Assembly (NCBI RefSeq): GCF_000182645.1
Contig: NZ_ACQA01000002.1
Span: forward strand, 1,421,001 to 1,485,000
Source of the DNA: Brucella intermedia LMG 3301
Lineage (GTDB): Bacteria; Pseudomonadota; Alphaproteobacteria; Rhizobiales; Rhizobiaceae
DNA: 64,000 nucleotides
Direction: 5' to 3'
Shown piece by piece: positions 34,909-44,000 of this stretch. The notes under the pieces were generated by a model. That model was not told the DNA's origin. It worked only from the letters and a program-made list of their open reading frames with translations, and made no database searches. The translations under genes were made by a program, and so were the position numbers. The first letter of the stretch is position 1. Every line of letters begins with the position of its first letter.

Positions 34909-34960
34909 TCCTGTATCCTCAAACCGGTCAGAGACCTGATTTTATTCAATATTCGCCGCT

Positions 34961-34976
34961 TTAGACGGCAGTCTAA
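34961..34976. promoter_or_regulatory. Candidate parS site at the repA stop codon
   Basis: TTAGACGGCAGTCTAA, arms TTAGAC/GTCTAA around GGCA, overlaps the repA stop codon. A matching palindrome with the same TAGAC-GGC-n-GTCTA core lies at 36356-36380 upstream of repA. Two copies of a palindrome flanking repA are what is expected for RepB binding sites in repABC replicons. Confidence 0.65.
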
Positions 34977-36169
34977 CGCCCCCATGCCTCATGAACGAGG
35001 CCGCGAATTTCCGAATTGACCGCTTCCATGGCTTCCATGGCGCGATCATAGGTACCGCGATTCATCGATGAACGCTCAACCTCGTAAAGCGTCTGCTTGG
35101 TAAGACCGGCATCGGAGATAGCCGTCGATTTCAACATCTGGTGCTTGAGCATATGCGAAGCGAGCATGCTTTGCATGAAGCCGACCATCTGCGCCTGCGG
35201 CACGTCGGTCGGTTCGTAACGGGTGATCAGATAGCGGAACCAGTCGAGCTGCACCGCGCCGCCGGCCTGACGGACCGTCTTGAGAATATCGCCGAGCATC
35301 AGCAGGAACTGCGACATGGACATCAGGTCGAGCATTTGCGGATGAACGGTAATCAGCACCGAAGTCGCTGCGGAAAGCGCCGTCAGCGTCAGATAGCCAA
35401 GTTGGGGAGGGCAATCGATGACCACGACGTCATAATCGCTGTCGACATCGGCGAGAGCTTGCGCGATGCGGTTCCAGAATGTCTTGCCCTCGCCGCCATT
35501 CTGCATGGCGAGCGGCGTGTCATATTCATATTCCTGCAGCTCGAGCATGGCGGGAATGATGTCGAGGCCGGGGAAGTTCGTCCGCCGGATAACCTCACGG
35601 ATGGGTTTCCTTTCGGAATCGTAACGAATGGCTTCATAAAGCGACGGAAACTCGTCGAGTTCCGGCTGGATGCCGTGCAGGGCGGAAAGCGAAGCCTGCG
35701 GATCGAGATCGATGGCCAGCACGCGATGGCCGGTCAGCGCCATATGCTGCGCCAGATGCGCAGCCGTCGTCGTCTTCCCGGAACCGCCCTTGAAGTTGAC
35801 GACGCCGATGACCTGAAGCTTTTCATTGCCGCGACGATGCGGAACGTAGCGCTTCACTTCGGCGCGGCCGTTCTGGTCGAGCCACTGGCGCAGTTCCTGA
35901 ATCTGCTCGCCACTATAGGCGCGGCGGCCACCTGTTAGAATGGTCGGCTCGACACCCTTGCCTTCAAGATGTAATTTCTTGAGATTGCTGGGAGAGACAC
36001 CGAGGAAATAGGCAGCCTCGGCCATCGAAAACTGGCGCAGCATGTTCTTGCGCGCATCCGGCGGAAAGTTTTCGTGACGCAGCAGATTGAGCTTGCGAGA
36101 AATCTCGCGCCCTTGCGATAATATCATGTCGTCAAACGACAAGGCTGCTGCCGGATTTGCGATATTCAT
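34973..36169 (-). CDS. repA: Partition ATPase RepA (ParA family)
   Basis: A 398-residue ParA with an N-terminal winged-helix region (FSMAEAAYFLGVSPSNLKKL, GGRRAYSGEQIQELRQWLDQ) followed by the deviant Walker A VVNFKGGSGKTTTAAHLAQH, the A' segment AIDLDPQASLSALHGIQPEL and Walker B YDVVVIDCPPQLGYLTL. The size and presence of the N-terminal DNA-binding part mark it as RepA of repABC; such proteins both segregate the replicon and repress the repABC promoter. It is the first gene of the operon, with an inverted repeat at 36187-36223 just upstream. Confidence 0.96.
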   Translation of the reverse strand: MNIANPAAALSFDDMILSQGREISRKLNLLRHENFPPDARKNMLRQFSMAEAAYFLGVSPSNLKKLHLEGKGVEPTILTGGRRAYSGEQIQELRQWLDQNGRAEVKRYVPHRRGNEKLQVIGVVNFKGGSGKTTTAAHLAQHMALTGHRVLAIDLDPQASLSALHGIQPELDEFPSLYEAIRYDSERKPIREVIRRTNFPGLDIIPAMLELQEYEYDTPLAMQNGGEGKTFWNRIAQALADVDSDYDVVVIDCPPQLGYLTLTALSAATSVLITVHPQMLDLMSMSQFLLMLGDILKTVRQAGGAVQLDWFRYLITRYEPTDVPQAQMVGFMQSMLASHMLKHQMLKSTAISDAGLTKQTLYEVERSSMNRGTYDRAMEAMEAVNSEIRGLVHEAWGR

Positions 36170-36186
36170 TTGCTTGGTGTCCCTAG

Positions 36187-36223
36187 TGACGGCATTGGAA
36201 CTGATACCGCCTAAATACCGTCA
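36187..36223. promoter_or_regulatory. Inverted repeat upstream of repA, candidate RepA operator
   Basis: TGACGGCA (36187-36194) and TACCGTCA (36216-36223) form an inverted repeat matching at seven of eight positions, 18-25 bp upstream of the repA start. RepA proteins repress repABC by binding inverted repeats near the promoter. Confidence 0.45.
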
Positions 36224-36355
36224 TTATGTCCGATTCTTATTCTATCGCAAGGGGCAGCCGAATTAACAAAGAGTTAGCGCCGGTATTAAAATTAAGCGAA
36301 ATTTTATCGATTCGCTGCCGGTTCTGCTATCCTTTTGTTTTTATGATCTTTTATC

Positions 36356-36380
36356 GGTTTTAGACGGCGGTCTATAAACC
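36356..36380. promoter_or_regulatory. Candidate parS site upstream of repA
   Basis: A 25-bp near-perfect palindrome, GGTTTTAGAC then GGCG then GTCTATAAACC. It shares the TAGAC-GGC-n-GTCTA core with the site at the repA stop codon. It ends GTTT/AAAC, a feature of alphaproteobacterial repABC parS sites. It lies 187 bp upstream of the repA start. Confidence 0.65.
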
Positions 36381-37102
36381 GGAACCCTGAACCAGCCTGG
36401 AATTTCAATCGAGAAGAGTCCTGTTTCCACACCGGAGCGACATCGCTTTATAGGGGACAAAGCTTGTTCGGCCGATTCTCTGCTAAGTTCCGGCGCCGTG
36501 ATCATTGCGAAGCCGAAATGATACAAAGCGGCGCGGGGAACTGCCCATTTCGGCGTGTCAAAAGACGCGTGTTAAGGTCGTCTGAGGCCGAGGGGAGGCC
36601 GTGGCGTCTCCACTGGTCGGCACCACCTTCATTCTCCGTCGTAGATACGATCGTTCAAGACGGTCTGCGGTGGTCCGCTTGTTAACTGGGCCGCGAATAG
36701 CGGTAACCGATATTGGTCCGGGCTGCTGCGGCCAGCGTCGGGAAACGAAGGACTGAAATCCAATATTGAATAATAACCCCTGTGCAGTTCCTCCGATCAA
36801 TCCAGACGGTGAGGCTGCGTTGCGCGGAAGGTGAAGGGGGCGTTCAGCATGCACCGGTTTTGAGCCGGGTTCACTTCTATGAAGTTCTGCCGCTGGGGCC
36901 ACGCGCTGTTCTCCGGAAGAGGGGAGCGAGTGGTTTCACCCTTACTGCTTGTCCCGCTTCGTGCTTTCAGGGGGTGGATTTCTTAACCAAATCAGGCTAG
37001 CTTGGACAGTATCAGTCAGGTCCTGCCGACCTCCGAAGATTGAGCGCGCAGCGCCGCCTCCCAATCCCTATCGAAAGCCCCCTTGCGATCGTCGCTCGAA
37101 CA

Positions 37103-37125
37103 AAACCTAAGGGGGTTTTAGGTTT
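37103..37125. terminator. Hairpin with G-rich loop
   Basis: AAACCTAA paired with TTAGGTTT around GGGGGTT. A weak AT-rich hairpin; it could end a transcript from the unannotated region or be incidental. Confidence 0.3.
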
Positions 37126-37357
37126 AATACGGCTTCAAAAGGCGATAATTTTCAGCGGGATATAGAGCGGGATATGAGGTCTCCGAGGCGTGCTTTTTCA
37201 TGCGCTGGTAAGCCTCTGAAGAACTCTGACAACTGTGCGATAAGCCTGATTGTTTACAGGGTGGCGGTCCTTGAACCGGACCATTCCGCGAGCGGTTCGC
37301 TAACACTGTTCGCAAAGCGAAACCGCCGGAATCCTTTTCCGCTCGGAGGCAGATTGT

Positions 37358-37732
37358 TCAAAGGTGCTGAACTGAGTGGGTTCCGCCTGCTTCGCTACCT
37401 TCATTCACGTCGCTTGCTTTATTCTCGTCCGTGTTTTCCCACCAGTCGCCGAGGGCATCGATGAGCGGCACCAGTCTTTCGCCCGCTGGCGTCAGGTCGT
37501 ACTCGACACGAAGCGGATAACCGCCGAACTCGGTGCGCCGGACAATGCCGGCCTCTTCGAGCTTGCGCAGTTCCAGTGTGAGCATCTTGTGCGAGATCGT
37601 GGGATTATCCCGGCGAAGATCGCTGAACCGTTTTGTCCCTTCCTGAAGATAATAAATGAGCAGGGTCGGCCAGCGGCCGCTCAGGACCTGCATGACTTCT
37701 TCGATCGGGCAGCGGGAAACAAGGTCTTTCAT
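37358..37732 (-). CDS. HxlR family transcriptional regulator
   Basis: A 124-residue winged-helix protein with the HxlR pattern: an N-terminal Cys (LVSRCPIEEVMQVLSGRWPT), then KRFSDLRRDNPTISHKMLTL and the wing FGGYPLRVEYDLTPAGERLV. Divergent from a GST gene 109 bp away, which is the likely target. Between them, GTTAC (37746-37750) and GTAAT (37761-37765) are loosely symmetric and may be its operator; that is weak. The Cys may sense thiol or electrophile stress. Confidence 0.9.
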   Translation of the reverse strand: MKDLVSRCPIEEVMQVLSGRWPTLLIYYLQEGTKRFSDLRRDNPTISHKMLTLELRKLEEAGIVRRTEFGGYPLRVEYDLTPAGERLVPLIDALGDWWENTDENKASDVNEGSEAGGTHSVQHL

Positions 37733-37841
37733 CGGCAGCTCCTGGTTACAAAAAGGTGCGTAATTTACTTGGCGGAGCGATGTTTTATGGTCCGGCTTCG
37801 CTGCGCAGCGTGATCAGAAGACATCACGGAGAACACCAAAC

Positions 37842-38549
37842 ATGGAACCGATCCTTATATATGGCTTCCCGGCCGGAAGCTCCATGGGACTTGTCGCAGC
37901 TCTGGAATGGCTGGGCAAGCCTTACAGGCTGTGCCGGGTCGACATGCTGACCGAGATGCGGGAGCCTGCTTACAAGCGGATCAACCGCCGGGTCGAGACG
38001 CCCGCCTTCGTCACGGATGAGGGGCGGGTCGTGACCGAAAACATGGCTATCGCCGCCTGGTTGGAGGCGCGCGACACCGAGCGGCGGATCAGCTTCGATC
38101 CGTTGTCGCGCGAAGCCGACCGGATGCATCAGCTGATGGGGTTCATCAACACCGGCTTTACCGGCATGTTCGGCCCGCTTTGGGCTGCGATGGAAATGCA
38201 GTCGCCTGACCCTGCGATGAAATCGGCGCTGACCCGATGGGGTGGCGAACGCGTCATCGAGCGGCACGACCGGCTTGAAGAAATGATCGGTGCCACCCTT
38301 TTTCTGGTCGCCGACCGTCCGACGCTGGCGGACGCCCTGCTGGTTGGGGTTGCCCGCTGGCTGGACTTTCACCAGGTGGCAGACGCCGCACGCTGGCCGA
38401 AGCTTGCCGCCGTGAGAAGCCGTATCGAAGCCGATCCCGCTGTCATCCATGCAATGGCGCTGGAAAGGGGCGAGGCCTTGCCGGGCAACGGAGCCTTTCA
38501 GGGCCATGTCGGTCTGGAAGAACTGATCGAACAGTTTGGCGCGAAATAG
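37842..38549 (+). CDS. Glutathione S-transferase family protein
   Basis: A 235-residue protein with a thioredoxin-fold N-terminal domain (EPILIYGFPAGSSMGLVAAL, RRVETPAFVTDEGRVVTENM) and a helical C-terminal domain with FLVADRPTLADALLVGVARW. Family members conjugate or detoxify electrophiles using glutathione. The N-terminal ETPAFV is the usual cis-Pro segment. Divergent from the HxlR regulator. Substrate not readable. Confidence 0.88.
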   Translation: MEPILIYGFPAGSSMGLVAALEWLGKPYRLCRVDMLTEMREPAYKRINRRVETPAFVTDEGRVVTENMAIAAWLEARDTERRISFDPLSREADRMHQLMGFINTGFTGMFGPLWAAMEMQSPDPAMKSALTRWGGERVIERHDRLEEMIGATLFLVADRPTLADALLVGVARWLDFHQVADAARWPKLAAVRSRIEADPAVIHAMALERGEALPGNGAFQGHVGLEELIEQFGAK

Positions 38550-38843
38550 CGATCACGATGCGCAGCGACCCCCAGCAACGGCAGCTGCGCATCACCCGGC
38601 AGCAGCGGGCGCTTCTCATGGAACCGGGAGTTGGCGGCTGATTGCTGCCATTCCTGTTTTTGAATGACGCCCACTGGAGTAGACGATATTATCCGGATAT
38701 AGATCGGCCGGTTTTGATAATTTGCGATAGACAAGTCTCCGTTGAAGAGGAATTCTGGCGTTCTTTGGCAGCAGACAACGCAAACAACTTCGAAACGGCC
38801 ATGACATCGATATTCAACGTCAGCCTATCCGGCAAATCCTGGA

Positions 38844-39320
38844 ATGATGAGCAATAACAGGCCGCGACAAGACCCAGCCCTGTTGCGCCGCCTGCTCAGG
38901 GCCAAAGACAGGCTGGATGCCGCCTCGCATGAGCCCTGGCCGGTGCGCCGGCTGGCGCAGGTGAGCGGTGTCTCGGAGGCTCATTTCGCCCGCGCGTTCA
39001 AGATCGCATTTGGCGTGCCGCCGCACCGCTATCTCCTCTCGCGGCGCATCGAGCGCGCGAAGGCATTACTGCGTGACACCGACAAACCGGTGATCGAAAT
39101 CGCGTTTATCACAGGTTGGGCAAGCCTCGGAACGTTCGGGCGCGTTTTCCGCGATATCACGGGCGAAAACCCCTCCGACCTTCGTGCCCGCGAGCGGGCG
39201 GGTTCGCACAGGCTGGAGCACGTGCCACATTGCTTTGTCAGTGCAGCGTATCGCCCGGACCTCACAATAGCAGTTTCGGAGAAGCGGCGCCAAGATAAGG
39301 CTGATACACAGAACCCATGA
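38844..39320 (+). CDS. AraC family transcriptional regulator, DNA-binding domain only
   Basis: A 158-residue protein made almost entirely of the AraC double helix-turn-helix: WPVRRLAQVSGVSEAHFARA, FGVPPHRYLLSRRIERAKAL and EIAFITGWASLGTFGRVFRD, then ITGENPSDLRARER. No ligand-binding domain is present. It is 16 bp upstream of the VOC-family gene, so the two are probably co-transcribed. The preceding gap of 294 bp (38550-38843) shows no gene or clear site. Confidence 0.9.
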   Translation: MMSNNRPRQDPALLRRLLRAKDRLDAASHEPWPVRRLAQVSGVSEAHFARAFKIAFGVPPHRYLLSRRIERAKALLRDTDKPVIEIAFITGWASLGTFGRVFRDITGENPSDLRARERAGSHRLEHVPHCFVSAAYRPDLTIAVSEKRRQDKADTQNP

Positions 39321-39336
39321 CAACAGGAGAGCAGTC

Positions 39337-39757
39337 ATGGAGAGAGCAGTGATGGACCAGGGAGTAGGGGTGGCGGGCATTTACGTGCGTGACCAGGATG
39401 AGGCCATTGATTTCTATGTAGGAAAACTTGGGTTTGCCGTTCACACCGACGTCAAGAACGGAGACTACCGCTGGCTGACAGTGCAGCACCCGGGACCAGC
39501 CTCACTTCCAGCTTGGGCTGTTCCGGCCCCAGCCGCCCACTGTAGATGAGACGACCGCGCGATTGCTTGACGAGGTCGTCGCGAAGGGCGCGATGCCGCC
39601 GCTGGTGATGGTGGTCAAGGACTGCCACGCTACGCATGAGGCATTCGCGGCAAAAGGCGTCGAATTCATTCAGGAACCGATCAGCCGCTTCGGCAGCGTC
39701 GATGCGAGTTTCCGCGATCCCTCCGGCAATGGCTGGAAATTGGTTGAGGCGCGGTGA
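39337..39757 (+). pseudogene. VOC/glyoxalase family protein, frameshifted
   Basis: The first part (VMDQGVGVAGIYVRDQDEAI, DFYVGKLGFAVHTDVKNGDY) and the second part (DEVVAKGAMPPLVMVVKDCH, FIQEPISRFGSVDASFRDPS, GNGWKLVEAR) are one VOC protein in two frames. The break is at GGG 39492-39494: with GG the text reads TVQHPDQPHFQLGLF, as expected, and the total becomes 420 nt (139 residues), the normal length of these proteins. The gene follows the small AraC regulator. It may be a genuine pseudogene or a base-calling error. Confidence 0.85.
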
Positions 39758-39923
39758 GGCTGCCTGACCTTGGTCATTTACGGGCATTTGCTGGATTTAA
39801 TCCGGTGTAGACCGATGCCCTGCGGACCAAGGTGAGCGCGGCACAGGCGTAGCTGGCCGACAACCCGATTGTCGGCCGAACCAAAAACTCATCCAATGCT
39901 TAAGTGCCCAACCGGTACGCTGG

Positions 39924-40751
39924 TCACGAGAGAATGACAGGGATATTGGCTTCCTCGAGTATGCGGGCCAAAATCGGGGCTGGCGTTTCATTCGTTACCA
40001 GGGCGCTTACGTCGCGAACCGAACCAAGCTTCACCATGGCGCGCCTGCCGAACTTTGAGCTGTCGACTGCGAGCAATTTGTGTGCAGCTTGTCCAAGCGC
40101 TGCGGAAACGACGGCGACTTCGGTATGGTCGTCATCGCATAGATCGCCGTCATCATCGATGCCGCTCACCGAGATGATTGCATAGTCGAATTTGAAACGC
40201 CGAATGAATTCCGGTGTGTCTTCCTGAAACATTCCCCCATCGATAGGGCGCACGAAGCCGCCGGGAACAGCGAGCGTGAAATCCGTCTTCTCGCTGATGA
40301 TGGCGGCGGATCGCAAGCTGTACGTGACGAGGTGCAGCCGCTCCCTGCTGACGAGCGCATTGGCAATCGCTTCACATGTTGTGCCGGTATCGAGGAAAAC
40401 GGTGGCGCCATCGGGAATGAGCGCGACGACAGCTTCGGCAATTCGCACCTTCTCGTCGGCCCGATCATGTCTGCGCTGACGGTAGGTCACGGGATCGAGC
40501 GGCGTCAGTTGCGACACGCCGCCATGCAGTTTCCGGACTTTGCCCCGATGTTCCAGGTCCGCAATGTCGCGCCGCGCCGTCTGGGTGGTGACATGGAACC
40601 GTTCTGCGATCTCTTCAAGAGAAACATAATGGCTGTTTTCAATCCATTGCAACAATGCCTGCTGCCGGATTTCCTTCTTCTTGCCACCGGGACCGGAAAG
40701 TTCGCTCATGGTAGTCGTTATGTCCTTATGCGCCTGATCACTCTGATCCAT
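39924..40751 (-). CDS. DeoR family transcriptional regulator
   Basis: A 275-residue DeoR-type repressor. The helix-turn-helix region is VSLEEIAERFHVTTQTARRD, followed by IADLEHRGKVRKLHGGVSQL; the sugar-phosphate-isomerase-like effector domain contains VFLDTGTTCEAIANALVSRE and VVSAALGQAAHKLLAVDSSK. A shorter version from the ATG at 40709 is possible. It is divergent from the large autotransporter gene, and two near-identical boxes lie between them (40832-40851, 40903-40922), the likely operators. The effector, probably a sugar phosphate, is unknown. Confidence 0.92.
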   Translation of the reverse strand: MDQSDQAHKDITTTMSELSGPGGKKKEIRQQALLQWIENSHYVSLEEIAERFHVTTQTARRDIADLEHRGKVRKLHGGVSQLTPLDPVTYRQRRHDRADEKVRIAEAVVALIPDGATVFLDTGTTCEAIANALVSRERLHLVTYSLRSAAIISEKTDFTLAVPGGFVRPIDGGMFQEDTPEFIRRFKFDYAIISVSGIDDDGDLCDDDHTEVAVVSAALGQAAHKLLAVDSSKFGRRAMVKLGSVRDVSALVTNETPAPILARILEEANIPVILS

Positions 40752-40831
40752 CTCTCATTTCCAGGTTGAATGAGGCGAGGAAATCGTGGGGTTAAAATAG
40801 CAATATCTGGGTGAATCGATTAGCGAATAAA

Positions 40832-40851
40832 AATGTAATATTAATGACATT
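40832..40851. promoter_or_regulatory. Operator-like box 1 between deoR and the autotransporter
   Basis: AATGTAATATTAATGACATT, an inverted repeat with outer AATGT/ACATT arms. It matches box 2 (40903-40922) at 17 of 20 positions. The boxes start 71 bp apart, close to seven helical turns. Confidence 0.7.
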
Positions 40852-40902
40852 TACTATTAAGGACCGCATGTTTTGGAGTCCTCGCATCCCGGACAGGAGT
40901 AA

Positions 40903-40922
40903 AATGTAATAAAAGTGACATT
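40903..40922. promoter_or_regulatory. Operator-like box 2 between deoR and the autotransporter
   Basis: AATGTAATAAAAGTGACATT, same orientation and outer arms as box 1. It is 95 bp upstream of the autotransporter start. Two boxes on the same helix face suit cooperative or looping repression by the divergent DeoR protein. Confidence 0.7.
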
Positions 40923-41016
40923 GAACTCTGTCATTTCAGCATCGATTGAAGTTGGATGATCAATCCGGCTGTCACGTTGATGAAATGGAAGCACCTTCCA
41001 GGAAAAGGACCGAGGG

Positions 41017-44000
41017 ATGGTAACGGGGACGACCAAACGCAACGGAAAACTTTTGGCTCTGACTGCGCAGCTTTTATGCGGTGTCGCAGTCGCAGGAATT
41101 GCTGCCGCTCCGGCGCGCGCAGCCGATAGCTATGACATTCGCGTCATGACGCTCAATATCTGGAACAAGTTCAAACAGAACCCGGAATTGACAGCGGACT
41201 TTATGGCAGCCGCCAATTTCGACGTGCTCGGGATGCAGGAAGTCAACGGTAGTACTTATGTCACGCGCATACCGGATTTCCTTCAAACCGCGGGTCGCGG
41301 CACTTACGGTAATGTGCAGGTCGGCGATGTCGGTATCATCTCCCGTTTGCCGGGCAAATTCGGCACGATCAATCTGGGCGGAAATACGCAAGGTCGCTAT
41401 GTCAGCTATACTCAGCTGGACGCCCAGGGCTCCCGTCCGCAGACACTCGTCGGTACGGTTCATCTCGATTATGCAGATGGATCGACCGGTCGCGTGAATG
41501 AAGCCAAAGCCCTCAACACGTGGGCAAAAGGAGCCATCCAGCCGATCATGGTCATGGGCGACTTCAATGCGGGGGATGTTTCCGAGCGCGGCCTTCATCA
41601 CATCGATGCGCAGATCAGACTGATGCAGCAATCTGACGGCAACACCTTTTATCGCGATCTGACGCGGCAATATGTTCTCAACGCCGATCAGCAGACGATG
41701 CGTTCGGTCATTCAGGAAGCATATGTCGGACAGGACATCGACACCCTGTCGTGGAAGCAATGGGGCGACGCTCTTTCCGCCGCCTACAAGGCCGGGAAGA
41801 ATGTCGGGCTGCAAGACGAAACCTATGCGGTAGCCAACAACACGCCGGTTACGATGAATGTGCTCAAGAAGCAGTACATGCTGCTCCAGACGGATGCGGT
41901 CCGCGAAGACTTCAAGCCGCATGATCTCAACGATGGCAGCACCACATGGCCGTCGGCAGGCGAGGACGCAACCAATACCTGGGCGAGCTGGGATCGTGCC
42001 AAGATTGATCATTTCCTCGTCTCGCGGCCATTCGGAAAATGGTATGAGATTGTGGATGATCCCAATGATCCCTACACGGGAGTGATCAAGGACGTAAAAG
42101 TCACCCGGCCGGGCCGCCAGCCGGAAGCAATCTCCGACCATGAACCCGTTGCGCATGATTTTCGATGGGTTGGCCCGCAGCTCCAGACTTACTCGGAAAA
42201 TGAAACCAGCAAGACGCGTCTCGTTTGGGGCGCCAATGCTTACGGCTTCGCGGAAAAGAACAAGGAATTTGTTCTAACCCGAAACAATCAACGCAGAGAT
42301 CTCTATCTGGGCCAGATTTCGGATGCCAATGGCAAACCGATTCTGACCGATCTGACGCTTGACGAAAAGAAGACATTGCTGAACTGCGACAGCACGGATG
42401 GGCGCTTCCAGCAGGCCATCAAGGACTATTGCATCGACGATCATTCCTTTATCGGCGAAACGGCTGTCACCGACGGCGGGACGATCCTCGTCAGCGAAGA
42501 TGCGGCTCTTGGCAATGCCGATGCTCGCCTGCGTCTCATTGATGGCGGTCTGCGTATAACGGGCAGCGACATGAAAACGCTGGATCGTATCGTGTCCCTT
42601 GAGGGACTTGGATGGATCGACATCGCGGAGGCAGACAACCGCGTGACGCTGCTGCAGCAAGCCACCGGGGAGGGCGCGCTGCTCAAGCGCGGAGCCGGTA
42701 CGCTCGTTCTGGGCCAGGCAAACAGCTATACGGGCGGAACCTTGGTGGAAGGCGGAGTGCTTCAGGCTGGCGTGGACGGGGCGTTCGTCGACAATACGGC
42801 CTTCTCGGTGAATGGTGGCAAGCTCGATCTCAACAGTTTCAGTGTGAGCATGTCGTCGCTGATGGGCGAGGGCGGGACATTGAGCCTTGGCTCGGCAGCT
42901 CTGACCGTAGACCAGTCCGCCAATACCCGTTTCGACGGCAATATTGATGGTACTGGCAGTCTCACGAAGTCCGGCACTGGTGTTCTGGTCCTGAATGGTG
43001 CCAACACCTATACAGGCGGCACGACTGTGAAAGAAGGTGGGCTGGTCATTGGCGATGCATCCCATTCAGGTGCATTCCTTGTCGGGACAGCCAGCGTTGA
43101 AAACGGCGCATATCTGGCTGGCGCAGGCTCAGTTGGAGGCCTTTATGCCGGCGCTGGCAGTATCATCGCACCGGGCAATTCTATCGGCACGCTGAAGGTC
43201 GATGGCAATCTGGCCTTTGATGCGGGAGCCACTTACGTTGCGGAAATTGATGCTTCCGGTAAAAGCGACCGCATCGATGTGAGCGGAACGGCGACGCTTG
43301 GTGGCGCGAAGGTCTATATAGAAAAAGCCGCCGGCACCTATATGCCCGGCAAGAGCTACACCATTTTAAGTGCTGAAGGCGGCATTCTGGGTACGTTTGG
43401 CGATTTGAGCCAGAACATGCCTTTCGTCGATCTTGGCCTGGCCTATGATCCCAACGCAGTCTACCTCAACATCGCACGCAACGACGTCGACTTCGCTGCT
43501 ACGGCAAAGACAGGCAATCAGAAATCGGTGGCCGTGGCCGTCGAGGGTCTTGGTGCTGGTAATGCGGTCTACGATACGGTTGTCATGCAGGACAGTGAAG
43601 AGGATGCGCGTCGCGCATTCGACGCGCTTTCGGGGGAAATCCATGCTTCGACGCGAACTGCGATCATCAATGACAGCTCGATCATTCGCAATGCCGTCAT
43701 GGAACGCGTTGACGCGGCGTTTGGCGGTAGTGGGCAGAGTGCTGCCTCATCATCCGTCGCAACAGACATGGTTTCATCGCAGGTTTCGGCACCGCGCGCC
43801 GCAATCTGGGGGCAGGCACTTGGCCAATGGAGTGAAACCGGGGCGGATGGAAATGCTGGCAAGCTGAAGCAATCAACCGGCGGCTTTGTTGCAGGCTATG
43901 ACGCGGAAATCGTCGAGAATTGGAGGCTGGGCGCTCTCGCGGGCTATAGCCGCACCAGTTTCGATGTGAATGATCGCAACTCGTCTGGCCACAGTGACAA

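Larger units (their letters stand above)
36170..37357. other. 1.19-kb region upstream of repA with no recognisable gene
   Basis: Apart from the two palindromes listed above, no protein-like frame is visible: the longest open frames (114 aa minus, 73 aa plus) have no family signature and overlap each other. No tRNA or rRNA was recognised. It could hold repABC leader sequence, partition DNA or a small RNA; an inverted repeat AAACCTAA / TTAGGTTT (37103-37110 and 37118-37125) is the only other structure I can point to. Confidence 0.6.

Noticed and set aside
36558..36902. 114-codon minus-strand open frame upstream of repA
   Set aside because: No start-site support, no family features and overlap with other frames; not enough to call a gene.
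37103..37125. Functional terminator upstream of the HxlR gene
   Set aside because: The stem is short and AT-rich and no gene feeds into it; kept only as a low-confidence hairpin.
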